Assembly (NCBI GenBank): GCA_011800805.1
Contig: MPNW01000303.1
Span: 129,218 to 193,217 of the forward strand
DNA: 64,000 nucleotides
DNA from: Hirudo medicinalis
Lineage: Eukaryota; Annelida; Clitellata; Hirudinida; Hirudinidae
Reading direction: 5' to 3'
Shown here: positions 35,401 through 48,935 of the stretch, in pieces
How positions within the stretch are numbered: position 1 is the stretch's first letter
Layout: each line of letters starts with the position of its first letter
Translations under genes and position numbers: made by a program
Notes under the pieces: generated by a model
The model's database searches: none
What the model was told of the DNA's origin: nothing
What the model saw: only the letters and a program-made list of their open reading frames with translations

Positions 35401-37485
35401 TTATTTTAGGAGCAATCCAAATAAATGCTTAAAGTAGTTGTTAAACCATAATTAACCATAGCTTGGTGAATTTCCAGTTCTTTGAGAAAATCCGTTTATG
35501 TCTGCCTGAAGTTGTGCTTCCTTTACAACATCTTTCCTTCCTCCATGACTCCACTGAACTCCATCATCAGAGCGTCCGTGAAGGACTGCATCTTTCCCAT
35601 AGTGATTGCTGACACGAGCACCACGATTGCCAACAAGATGAAGATTTCTGCCTCTTCTCACGAGGTCTACTCCAAGAAAAGGAAGAGGGGCAAAAACCTC
35701 GACTCAATATCCGACGACCGGTCGCAAAGTGGTCGTGGACTGAGGGCTGGCGATGATGAGATAGGCATGTGTGTGTCTGCCCTCGAAGGTTTGTCTTCTG
35801 TTATTTCATTGAAAATAATAAAACCTACTGCTATGATAAATGCAATGCTGTCATTTTAGATTTACAGCCATAGAATATAAAAAAAAATGGGATTTTTGTA
35901 TTAGCAAATTGGTCTGTCTGATTATATATTATTCATTCTCAACTTTGAGCATATATTATTACGATTATGATTATTGTTGTTGTTGTGGTTATTATTATAA
36001 TATTTTTATTACCACAAATTATTTTCCAGCTCTAAACTGCTTCATCACAAGCGACAGCAAACTTCTGCAACTTTCCATCCTCACAGAAGACAAAACTGTT
36101 TATCCAATTGTGCCCAGCGAGGACTCTAAGAGACAGTCGATCATGAATGCCATGGTAATGGTAAGTCCAACTTTATTACTTCTATGTCTTAATTGTTACA
36201 ATATTATAATTTGGTAATATCATTACATGTATTACCTAACGATTTAATAATAGATAACTATATTTAAACCAAGGTTTATTTTTGTTTTGTATTAAATACA
36301 ATTTTGCAGCCAATTTGGAGGTTCATCATACCGCAAGTGAGGAAGCTTCAAGGTCTGTGGGATGCCAATCCACTCAGTGTGGCCTCCTCCTCCGTTGGTA
36401 TCTACAACTCGGTTGAAGTGAAGAAAGCTCTCTACCAACTCCTTGGTTCTCTGATCAGTCTTCCCCTGCTCAGGGACACCGAGGCCTTCAATGCCGCCTG
36501 TCAAATTGTCAGGACAGGTTCCCACTCCACATCAGATCCTGAGGTACATTGCACTGAGAATTTCATATTTAAATAATAAAAAAAAATTTAAATCTAAAGT
36601 CTCTCGATGGACATTAATGACATTTGCAATCAATTTGACTCAAGTTCAATGTTTGATTTGTATTCTTCTTGCATCTCCAAAAGGTCCAACAACTCTGCAG
36701 ACAGACCTTGCAATGGTTGAGCTTCACAATCGATCATGAAAGACATTTGCCAGCTGCCAGTTCACTTGCAGCAGCAGCAGAAAATGACATCATGCAGGAG
36801 GAGATGGAAGAAGATGATGTATCTACCCTTCCAACCTTTAAGGATTTAACAGCTGAGAAACAGGACAATTCTTCCATGAAAGATTCAGGTGACGATGTTG
36901 AAGTCACAGACAAGAAGATTGTGGAAGAAATGCATGCCAACATTGACGAGAAGGATGGAGACAAGCTGGAGGAAAAGGAGATTGCTGCTGAAGAGAATGT
37001 TGACCAAAAAATGGATGAGACTACTCAAGACGATGTTATTTGCGGGGACACCGATGACGACGATGATTATATTGAGATGGATAGTGATGCTGAGAATGAA
37101 GTGGCAGAAAGTAATTCCAATGACAAAGAATCTGATGCACTTGACCAGGGAAGAACTCTAGAAGATGACGATACAACCAAAGAAAAAATCAGCACTGAAA
37201 CAGAGGATCTAGGAAGGACAGAGAAACCATTCAAGGGTTCTGAGAAAAGGAAACTCAGCCACGAAGTTGATGAAGACCAAACCGTTGCAAAAAGAAGCAA
37301 AGTCTCAGATGACTCTGTCACGAGCGACAAAGAGGTCCATCAACAAGAGTCTGCGAATGAACTGCTTCAGAATGTAGATGTAAGTGCACAACTTTCTTTT
37401 TTTTTCTTCATTCCAGCTATCTACTAAGTCAGTTTGTGCTTCAGATACGATCTATCGTCGAAAGTTTGGATGAAACCTGGCAGTG
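32428..37485 (+). CDS. PELP1/Rix1-like ribosome biogenesis protein
   Basis: PELP1 (yeast Rix1) is the scaffold of the SENP3/Rix1 complex that matures the large ribosomal subunit in the nucleolus. Exons: 32428-32640, 32951-33015, 33134-33239, 33415-33543 (or 33567), 33693-33767, 33891-33950, 34019-34157, 34286-34382, 34571-34643, 34748-34824, 34958-35062, 35478-35788, 36030-36160, 36310-36543, 36684-37379, 37444-37485. They join in frame to about 850 residues. Evidence for the family: the helical-repeat segment with ARCLGMVP followed by HQESWSATFDKVLDGL, the segment around VYVCLKLC, the SALEGLSSVI helix after a basic KKRKRGK linker, and an Asp/Glu-rich tail of about 200 residues with a KRKLSHEVDEDQTVAKRSK nuclear-localisation-like stretch. 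The N-terminus is Lys/Asn-rich and lineage-specific. An N gap (34671-34743) falls in intron 9. Identification is by motif order; a generic HEAT-repeat protein is the alternative. Confidence 0.78.
34671..34743. other. Assembly gap of 73 Ns
   Basis: Unresolved bases in intron 9 of the PELP1-like gene. They end 4 bases before exon 10, so the pyrimidine tract of that acceptor is not visible. Flanking exons still join in frame. Confidence 0.98.
35308..35362. repeat. GGCAGCCC...GGGCTGTCC hairpin, possible retroelement end
   Basis: The inverted arms GGCAGCCC (about 35315) and GGGCTGTCC (about 35345) flank a TAAGTTTCCCTTA core in intron 11 of the PELP1-like gene. Stem-loops of this kind sit near the 3' ends of some LINEs, but no coding remnant is visible, so a plain hairpin remains possible. 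Confidence 0.4.
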
Positions 37486-37519
37486 ACGGAGAAATTTGAT
37501 GGTCGTACCTTGTTTTTGA

Positions 37520-37525
37520 AATAAA
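37520..37525 (+). terminator. AATAAA polyadenylation signal, PELP1-like gene
   Basis: AATAAA 35 bp after the TGA stop, on the plus strand. The convergent DHX15 stop lies only about 490 bp beyond the PELP1-like stop. Confidence 0.65.
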
Positions 37526-37914
37526 AACAGTTTCTCAATAGTTATTTACATGCTTACATGTGTCAAGGAAAGTTAGCAATTTTTTTTGTCAAATCAATCA
37601 TTCTATCAAGCTATCATGGCCTCCATGGCTCAATTGCAGCCTATTTAGCTTGACAGTCTCACCACAGGGAGCTTTGAACAAATCCTAAAAACTTGTGCAA
37701 CAATAACTGCCAACAATGATCCCAAATGCCAAAAACCATAAAACTAGTGATAAAATCCAAATCAAGAATGCAGAAGAAAGTTTCAATAAATACAATTGCA
37801 TAACTCCACATGCTCTAACGATTCCCAATTCTTAACTGCATTCGTATGGATTGTCAGACTTTGAAATGAATTTTTCATCCAAGAACATGACAACAATATT
37901 CCTAAGATTGTCAG

Positions 37915-37920
37915 TTTATT
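37915..37920 (-). terminator. AATAAA polyadenylation signal, DHX15
   Basis: TTTATT on the plus strand reads AATAAA on the minus strand, about 55 bp past the DHX15 stop at 37975-37977. Confidence 0.6.
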
Positions 37921-37974
37921 TAATTAAAAACATAGTCTCAAGAGAGTTCTGGGCAGAAGTCACATCAACAATTT

Positions 37975-40703
<2,729 letters not shown>

Positions 40704-42243
40704 TTTATATTGTTTACAATTTGCAATATGGCGTCAACGGACAGAACGATATACAAGAATAACAGCATGCAGTGAAAAAGAATTATCACTCGAGCTTTTC
40801 AATTTCATGACATTTTCTAAATAATTTTTTATCTAAACTTTTTAATTTTGTTGCATGAATGATTACATTTTTTATAATACATTACGATGCAATTTTATGC
40901 TACCATCGGTTAATTATCTGAACATCCTTAACAATCAGAAAGGATGAATTGTGAAACCTTTTAACGTTAGATTAGAAATAAGTTTTTTTTTTAAGTTATT
41001 AAGTATTTATACAAATGTCTTTCATTCAAAAATTACTTTAAATTACATCACGATTTTACTACTTCGGTCTAAAATGACTGCAATACAATTGGACATTTCA
41101 ACCTTTTCCTGAAAGGTCTTTTTTCAATTCTAAATTGTTTTTTATTTTGTTTTTATAGATGAATTTAACATTATTTAATGGAATGACTTTTAACTTTCTA
41201 AGTGTCTCGTCAAACACTTTTTGCGGAACTTTTTTTTCCGATATCTCCAGATACCTGTATAATGGTAAACTCCCAGTTTTTAAGCTTGTTGAAATTAGAA
41301 GACATTGAAATTTATGTTGTTCAAGACTACGATATTGATATGTAAAAAGTAATATTTTAAAAATAGAAATCTCAATGAACATCTTGATGTATGTATGATT
41401 GGTCAAATCGTTCTAGTTATTGAATAAGAAATTTGGAAGGATTGCTTACACTACTTCAAGGGGCTTGAAGTATATGTTAGACGTTTAAGCTCATACTTTT
41501 TAAAATGTAGTAGTTGTCTATAATAATTTATAGATTTTGTAAAAGTAGAAATTCTACCCGATATTTAAAGCTAAAATCATTACCAATACTTGCCAATTTA
41601 TTTTTTTCGAACTTGTCTATTTTCTAAGTTTTCGCATAGATTTAGTGACTATTATTACAGTGTTCCGCATAATGTACGTGACTCCAATAATATTTTTAGA
41701 ATGCATTCCAAATATTGTAATTGAAACATTTGCAACGTTTATTAAATTTCAGAGTCTGCTAACCTTCACCTAACTTAAAGACCAGCCCTTGACCATCTTG
41801 TCTAATGATGGAATAAAAACGATTGGAGGATGTTTAGTGGTGACTATATTCTCTTGAATAGACATTTAAGGCTTGTCATTCAGGTGGCACACTCGCAAAT
41901 TTTATTATGCCAATATTTATATTAGTGCACAATTGAACCTCAAGCCCCCAACAATGCCAATGCCTGAAACTACCTTTCATAAGAAGAAATGGCAATATTT
42001 CTGAATAATTCCACCCCGACAATGCAATGTCAGGGCGTTTATTGCAAACTAAGCTTAATCATTTTGTGTATTCAACTAACGAATTTAACCGTGCTACAAC
42101 CTATGGCTCAAACCGAGCACACGGAGGTAAATAAAAACACAGATAACTTTAAAAAATGATCATCTTCACTACCAATTGAGTAAAGTACAATTTTAATGGT
42201 CTAAATTAGATGAGCCAATCAGAAAAAAGTGGTTAGTTCATGG
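40704..42243. other. Intergenic region between DHX15 and thioredoxin
   Basis: AT-rich. It must hold the DHX15 promoter and the thioredoxin 3' UTR; a minus-strand AATAAA (TTTATT at 42038-42043) lies about 200 bp past the thioredoxin stop. A 102-residue Lys/Leu-rich minus-strand frame (41098-41406, ending KKDLSGKG) has no recognised domain and no supporting splice structure. I regard it as unproven. Confidence 0.5.
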
Positions 42244-42899
42244 TTAGGCCTCACATTCTTTGTCATATTTCTTAAACAGAGTCTCCACCTTGGTTGCATC
42301 TCCCCCAATCAAGGTATCGGCCTTTACAAAAAAGTTATAAGAAATTAATGTCAAAGCTTTAGAGAAGTGCGCAAAAGTACTGACCACAACTCCGTTCTTA
42401 AGGACAATGAATGTCGGCATGACAGATACTTCATATTTCTCTGCTAAGCACTAGAATAACAAACAGATAATTAAAAAATAATGCACTGTTCTGAAAGAAG
42501 CCACATGTGCTCAAACCTCAGATTCATCCACATCAACTTTCAAGACCACAATATTGTTAAATGTTTTGGCCCATTCCTAAAACAATAATTTCGAAGCATT
42601 ACAGCTAAACAGCTTCCAAAATTGATTGATGCCCTAACAGCATAAAAGAAATAAAATCAAATCACCTCCAATTTTGGAGAAATTGCTTTGCAAGGTCCAC
42701 ACCATTCAGCAAAAAAATCGAGAATAATAATTTTGGACCTGGCCGCGTTTATTTCTTCTTGCAATTGATCCTAAGAAAAATAAATTATGCCAATTCATGA
42801 ACCCAATCAAATTATGCAAGATAAACAAAAAGCGGAGACAGAAAAAGAAATTAACATCAAAACAGAAAAACTTACCACACTTTTTATTATTTTCACCAT
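42244..42899 (-). CDS. Thioredoxin (cytosolic type)
   Basis: Small dithiol oxidoreductase that reduces protein disulfides using thioredoxin reductase and NADPH. Exons on the minus strand: 42899-42876, 42770-42666, 42576-42517, 42450-42385, 42321-42244. They total 333 nt and encode 110 residues, the usual family length. The protein starts [15 protein letters not shown] and carries the active site [15 protein letters not shown]. The KVDVDESE loop, the cis-proline motif [15 protein letters not shown] and the C-terminal helix [16 protein letters not shown] follow. No signal or mitochondrial peptide is visible. The last intron (42322-42384) is 63 bp, in frame and stop-free, so retention would add 21 residues before the last exon. 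Confidence 0.95.
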
Positions 42900-44327
42900 T
42901 TTGACAAGTAGGAGACAGTAACGAGAACACTTCTAACTAAGACACGAAATAACGCGGAGCGAACCAACCGAGCGGACTTAAAAGACCAAAGTCCTAACAA
43001 AACACCGCATACACCAGAAGATTCATATCCGCCATTTGTTTTGAAAAATTAACCGCCTCCTCAGGATATTTATCAATATTAATTTAATGAACGAGCAAAT
43101 TTTGAATTAATGCATTTATTTTAATATTATCGACTGAATAACATGCATCGCAGAAAATATTTATTCGCTAGAGGTCGCATTAACATTATTCGACTCAGAG
43201 ACGAGAAATGTTTTGGCTTTGTCAACCTAATACACTCCTAGCTTACAATAATAATAATAATAAAAAAATCACTTTTGTGTCTAGAAAAGCGATAGCTTGT
43301 TAGTCTAATCGACATTGCTTTCATAGCATCTCCGAGCAGAGTCTCTGAATCCCGAACACTTAAGTGCGCCAATGCCACAAGAGAATTTACAAAGATGAGG
43401 AAGATTTAAATGTAATTCATTGGCTCACCATAACATTTTATTGTATGGTCAATACAATGTCATCAATGGGACCCGAATTATTGTAATTTTGCTTCAAATA
43501 AAAAGAAGAAAGTATTGTAAATATTTAAGTGGTGGAAGTAAGAGCCTCAAAAATGGAATTCGCATCTATGTGCTAAACGTAGAACCAGTGCTTAATTAAC
43601 CAGGGTTGATAGCAAACAAGAAAAGCAAAATGAAGAAATTTGCAGAATCAGTTGGCAGCAACAAGTCATGATTGATTAAATTTAAGCAAACAAAAAATCT
43701 TGAGGGTGCAGCTGCAAAGAACAAAATGAAGCTCCAAAATACAAGAGGCACTTTGTGGTGGTGGTAAGGTTATGACGTTTCTGCCAATTTAAGGTGCATC
43801 TTGATTGCGACGAACCGACACGCTGATCCAAAGCTTGCCATCACCAATGCAAAACATCCTAACATGTGACAAAAGCAGTAAGAAAACTTTCTCGTGTGAG
43901 TAAAATCCGAATCATGTAATACCATGGAAGGAAACCAACAATAACTTGAAGTAATAAGATATGACAAAAATACCTAAATCTTGGAGATAAATAAGGATGC
44001 TATAATATATATCGCAAATGATAGCAAGCCGCACGTCTAAAACTGCCGATTTTGTAGGCCATTGTGGATCTACAAAATCCTCCAGTTGTCAAAATACTGA
44101 ACCTAACTCCTAACTAAATAAAGACTCACGAGCACTGTTTAGTGTCAGAGGGACAAAGAATTGCAAACATCGGAGATAAAGTTTCGGTTTGAGACGTCAA
44201 GTGCACTTCAACAATCGATTGTAATTTAATTAAATCAATTCAGAAATGCAACAACACTGCACTGAACGAAGCAAGGCCTTGGAGTTCGACAGCACGGAAA
44301 GACGTGGTAATGTAATCAATTTGGTAG
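42900..44327. other. Intergenic region, thioredoxin upstream / amine oxidase 3' flank
   Basis: AT-rich, with only short random frames. No gene, RNA gene or clear repeat was recognised. The thioredoxin promoter should lie in the first few hundred bases past 42899. Confidence 0.55.
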
Positions 44328-47300
44328 TTATTGCTGGGACTGGGAATGTTTGAGCATGGTACATGCCTGGTTGAAACCTGTCATCATGGCTCCGTGCACG
44401 GTCGAATAAAAAATGCTGTGGGTGGCCTCTCCTGCAAAAAGGAGTCTTGGATTCTAAAAAAACAAATCAAATCACAGTAATCATTTAATTCTAGGTATTT
44501 AATGAGCAAATAATTGATGTTAATATTTATCATTCAATGGATAAGTACTTAACGAGACTCGACGCACCGATGACATTACTAAATCACAGTGCAAAGCTTT
44601 AAATAGTTTTGATCAATTATTTAATTAGTGACAATCACTTCTATTGAAGGCAATGGTTGGGCCAGATCGATGCTGCTCTCCACAGAGGAACCAAAGCACC
44701 TGTAACTGTAAGATCCTCTCGAGTAAGGATCCTGGTACCAACACGTCCTTTAAAAATAAATTTGCACGACATATTGAAAATATTTTTACGTAAAATCGTT
44801 CTCCGATGCTCGGAAAACGACCGACGGTCGCATTCGAGAGCAGCTCACCTCGTGATTTTCTTTGGAACTCGGATGTTGTCGCTCGTCAAACCAGAGAACT
44901 TAATGAGAAGTTCCCTGCACACATCTGCCACGAGATTTTCGTCTTCTTTTTCCATCTCGATGGCGTCAGCACCGGCAATCCAGCCGCACAAGAGGTTGGG
45001 ATGTTGGAGCAAGGCATTGAAACCCTGGATGGCTCTGTACCATTTGGTATCCTGAGTCAAACAAACATCAAGACTTAAGCAACCATGTGGGATCTCGTTC
45101 ATGCTTCATAGTGACATGACGTCGCTCAATTACAGGAAAGGAAAATGACGACGGCACTAACTTCGTAACATCTTCCCCATTTTTTGAGACATTCGAGCTC
45201 GATGGTCTCTCCTCTTTTCCAGATGATTTGGAATCCCAGTTCATTTCCCTGACCCCAAAATGGAACGTCAAACTCGAGGTAAATCTTGTCCACTGTTCCA
45301 TAGGCCAACTTTTCAATAGCTTCCAATTTCCTCCTTGGCAGCTTGGGAATGAAGAGCTGTTCTTCTTTCTTTTGGAGGCAGTGGTGCTTGAGGACACCCA
45401 GGGGCAGTGTGACCATGACATAATCGGCCAGCAAGGACTCTCCCGACTCCAAGCGGACTTCTATCTTTCCCGACTTGTCTGCGCTCGAGCTGTTTCTGCT
45501 GCGAGAATGTCTGCGCCTGCCGCTCGCGTTTGGCTGAAGAGGTCTCGTCGGTGCGTAATTGGTGGAACTGATGTTACCAACTCCCACTTCTGAGTTCTCA
45601 TCAGCATAATGAACAAACTCATCATCTGCTTCACCTGCAGAAGTCCACACGATTTTCTTGACGACAGAGTCGAGTCTGATGCAAGACGACGGAATATCTT
45701 TCACGAAGTAGTCGATGATCGGTTGGTATCCGTCGGGTCCCAGCTCCACGCCCTCTTCTCCAGGACAGAGATAATATTGTCCCCAGTTGGAAAGTGGAAT
45801 CTCGTCCAAAGACGAACAGGAGTTCTCAGACTTTTCCACGCACAGTCTCCAATCCAGCAGCCCCAACATGAGTTCCTTTGCCTCTTTGTCCTCTGCCGAA
45901 CCGAGGCAGTCGGCGAGATGTCTTTCTATGAAGGCTGCCACCGAAATGTCTTCCTTTTCCATCAAGCATTCGGTCCCGTCCTTTGTTTGTTCGCATTCAG
46001 TATCCTCGTTGAAAATTTTGTCTCCTGGTTGGAGGTAATTTTCCTGACACAACATGAGGTGGTTTTGGACTTCCCCGAGTAAAAGATCTCTAAAGTTCTC
46101 TCTCTTCTCTTCTCTGAAGTATTTCTCGGCCTCGTATAGTATGTCGTTGATTTTATTGACGATTTTCCTTATGAGGTCCATGGGCACTCTGCTCCCGTCG
46201 GACGTACAAAAACGAGTGTCGTCATCCAATTTCGTGCCGTTGTCTCCGAAGTCCAACCAAAACTTCTTCCTCGCTTCTCCATCTGCATTTTTAAAAATCA
46301 TCGTCGAGTTTTAGAAATACCACTTATTTGGCATTAAATTGTAATGGTGTATTTCCAAAGATTAGACATTTATTCCATAAAAACACGTCTCACGACGCTA
46401 AGGAACGACGTGAGCACGTTACCAATTAGGAGTACTGCTTTGAATTTATTGTAGAAAATTGTACATGGCAAAACCAAGCACACTCAAGTATCCACTTTAG
46501 AGTTCACAAGGCAAAGGGCAACACGAGCTTTGTGCTAGTTTGTGCTCTTATACTTTCTGAAACTTTTTACTTAGTTTTCTCGTAATGGTTTAATTTATAG
46601 CAACAAGAGAATCAGGGATCCAGAGATTTTTATGAGCTTCAAAAGAAGCTGTCAGTTTCTCATTCTGAAGTCCAAAAATAAATGAATTCCATGGCACTAA
46701 ATCCAAATAAAGTTAGGAACTTAATTCTAAAAGGTAAACAAAAAGAATTGAATGGTTTCACTCATTAAAATGTAAGTAAATGTACTTCAATTATATAGTG
46801 CCACGTGCACGGCGTCGGAGGCTCTCCTCGTCGACCGTTTACGTGGCGCTCCTTCCCGAGGCCGATTGTGGCATTTCGGGCCGGGTTTCGAAAGCGACAC
46901 GTTACGACACATTGTTAATTAAGAGCAAATCACAAGACCTTTAAACTTAAACAGAAACCCATTGTTTCTGGCAAGGTCACATAGGGCATTCCCCTCTTCT
47001 CCGTGAATCCATTGAGCTCCCAACTCCAGAGGCCCGTGACCTGGAAATAAAAATTATTTTTTGAAAAACATTAAACTGAATTCAAACCGAACAGATTTTA
47101 TTCTGTTGTAAAATACAAACTCAAGCTATAAATTTGTTAAAATGCTCGAATGTTCCAGATTTTGGTTGTTACTAAAAAATGACATCCAAATGAAATTCAA
47201 CAACATTTAATAACTGAAAAGGTTTTGATAACCATTGAGAGACAAAGTCATGCATTGATGACATGCCTGCATCATTATTATGTTAGGCGCAATCAAACAA

Positions 47301-47580
47301 TGAGTAAGGATACTTAGAGGCTACAAAATAGCGAAATTAAAAATAAAACAAACTCTCACAGACACACGTCTTGAAATAGAAAAATTATAAAAATATCAAA
47401 TAATAGAACAAGAATTGAACCTTCTCTGATGGTGTGAATCCTTCCACCAAGTCTGCTTTTTGCCTCAAGTACCACAATGTCTCTTTCACTGCTCTTGATC
47501 AACTTATGTGCAGCTGCCAATCCAGCTATCCCCCCTCCAATGATGATAAACTTCACACTTGAACCGTTTTCTTTACCCAT
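44328..47580 (-). CDS. Flavin amine oxidase, spermine-oxidase-like
   Basis: FAD-dependent polyamine oxidase (spermine/N1-acetylpolyamine type), producing a shorter polyamine, an aminoaldehyde and H2O2. Exons on the minus strand: 47580-47421, 47040-46939, 46282-45162, 45051-44849, 44747-44639, 44453-44328. The total is 1,821 nt, about 606 residues, slightly longer than vertebrate SMOX. N-terminal dinucleotide fold FIIIGGGIAGLAAAHKL, VLEAKSRLGGRIHTIRE, the substrate motif GHGPLELGAQWIHGEEGN, VMVTLPLGVLKHH, DPYSRGSYSYRCFGSS and the FAD-binding LFAGEATHSIFYSTVHGAMM are all present. A basic Ser/Arg insert (GRRRHSRSRNSSSADKSGK) lies mid-protein. The ATG at 47580 sits in good context (CCATGG). An in-frame upstream extension to 47661 starts at a non-ATG codon. 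The exact substrate cannot be read from sequence. Confidence 0.9.
46838..46861. repeat. Dispersed TTTACGTGGCGCTCCTTCCC repeat, copy A
   Basis: Matches 60378-60401 at 21 of 24 positions in the same orientation. It sits in a GC- and CpG-rich patch (about 46800-46910) inside an AT-rich amine oxidase intron, which argues for an inserted SINE-like piece. Confidence 0.5.
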
Positions 47581-48935
47581 GGAAAGGATTTCGGCACCAA
47601 CTAAATCAAATTTATAAACAAAATAACTGTCAGAAATGTCAGTAAGGAAGACACTATCCACCTGCTGTTACAGCTTACTTGATGTTCTTTATAGAAAGAC
47701 CACGCGCTAGAGCTCTTTACTCGTTCTTATAAGGATGTGTATAGCACAAGTACCAGTTATTCCTACTCGCTCCCTCTTTTAAGTACGAAGAAACCAAAAC
47801 TTTATCAAAATTCATTTTATAATCGTCAAGCTATTGCGCAATTAACGACCCAATTTTACAAACTTATTTAGCACGTGATAAAGTCCTTCCAGCAGAAAAA
47901 TTACCGGGCTATTAATTACTCCGATCGTTAGGCCGTCTCAAAATGTACGAAATGTTTTTACGAAGGTTGGAGACGTGTAACCATTCGTTTCACGTGTGCG
48001 CAATATGGCCTAACAATAAATCCTTAAAACCGTTTCTTGTAGTAACCGGCTAAATAAGAGTTTCTTCAAGATTCAATCATGGCTTTCTTCTAAATACTCA
48101 ATATTTAGTTTCTTCTGAAAGTGATTGTTAGGCCCACTCTTTGTGAAATTGAATAATGAAAGACGTGGCTGACTTATTGTTGCGTTATTATTTGTTGCTT
48201 TAATCTAATCTCGGATTAAATGATCATTTCGATTATTCAGAATGATTCACATTTTTATGACGAGTGAGCATGACCTAACAACGGGAAACTTAAAAACAAC
48301 CCCACTATTAGGCTGATGTCGTCTGTCTCGAAGTACTGTCAGAACAGACTACCTGCCACGAGATTTTCCTTTTTATTGTCACTGACTTTGTTATTTCATT
48401 CAAATCAATAATATATCTTATATTCATTAGCCTCGCTAATGAGTTAACAAGCGATGCTGTAAATCATACTTGTCTGCTTAAACACTTAAATATCTGCAAA
48501 TTTCTTCTTTTCATCTCCCACCCATTCCCTTGAAATCAAAATCAATTAAAAATCACAGCAGGACTCTCACAAGGCGTTAGGACGTCTAAGCTTGAAAACA
48601 TGCTCGTTTATTCTCCTTCCAGCTAATGTTTTCAGACTTTGCTCTAAAATTCATTCACCCATCTACAGGGCAGACCAATCAAAACAATTTCGTTATCTCA
48701 AGCACATGTGAATCACTTTTTTGAAACGCGTCAGTCGTGAGGCCATTGATTCCACTCAATGTGTTCGATGAGTGGACCCGTCCCAAGGCCAATTAAAAAT
48801 ATGCCTGATTTGGCAATTATTGGCGAGGTTTGGTTAAATTTCGATCGTTAAAATAGAGTTCTTAGCAAACAAAATTCACTGCATTCTTGAAACCAAAGTC
48901 AATTTTAAAGCGAATAATTGTCGATTAGTAGCTTT
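47581..48935. other. Intergenic region between amine oxidase and BTB-ZF gene
   Basis: About 1.35 kb, AT-rich. It should carry the amine oxidase promoter or non-coding first exon and the 3' UTR of the BTB-ZF gene. An AG directly before TTGGTGCC (about 47600) could be the acceptor of a 5' UTR intron. No other feature was recognised. Confidence 0.5.

Noticed and set aside
41098..41406. 102-residue minus-strand ORF upstream of DHX15 as a gene
   Set aside because: Lys/Asn/Ile-rich as expected for AT-rich DNA, no domain recognised and no upstream exon found; left as unproven.
47581..47661. N-terminal extension of the amine oxidase to 47661
   Set aside because: The first codon is not ATG and an AG within the extension looks like a 5' UTR acceptor; the ATG at 47580 has a better context and precedes the FAD fold by the usual distance.
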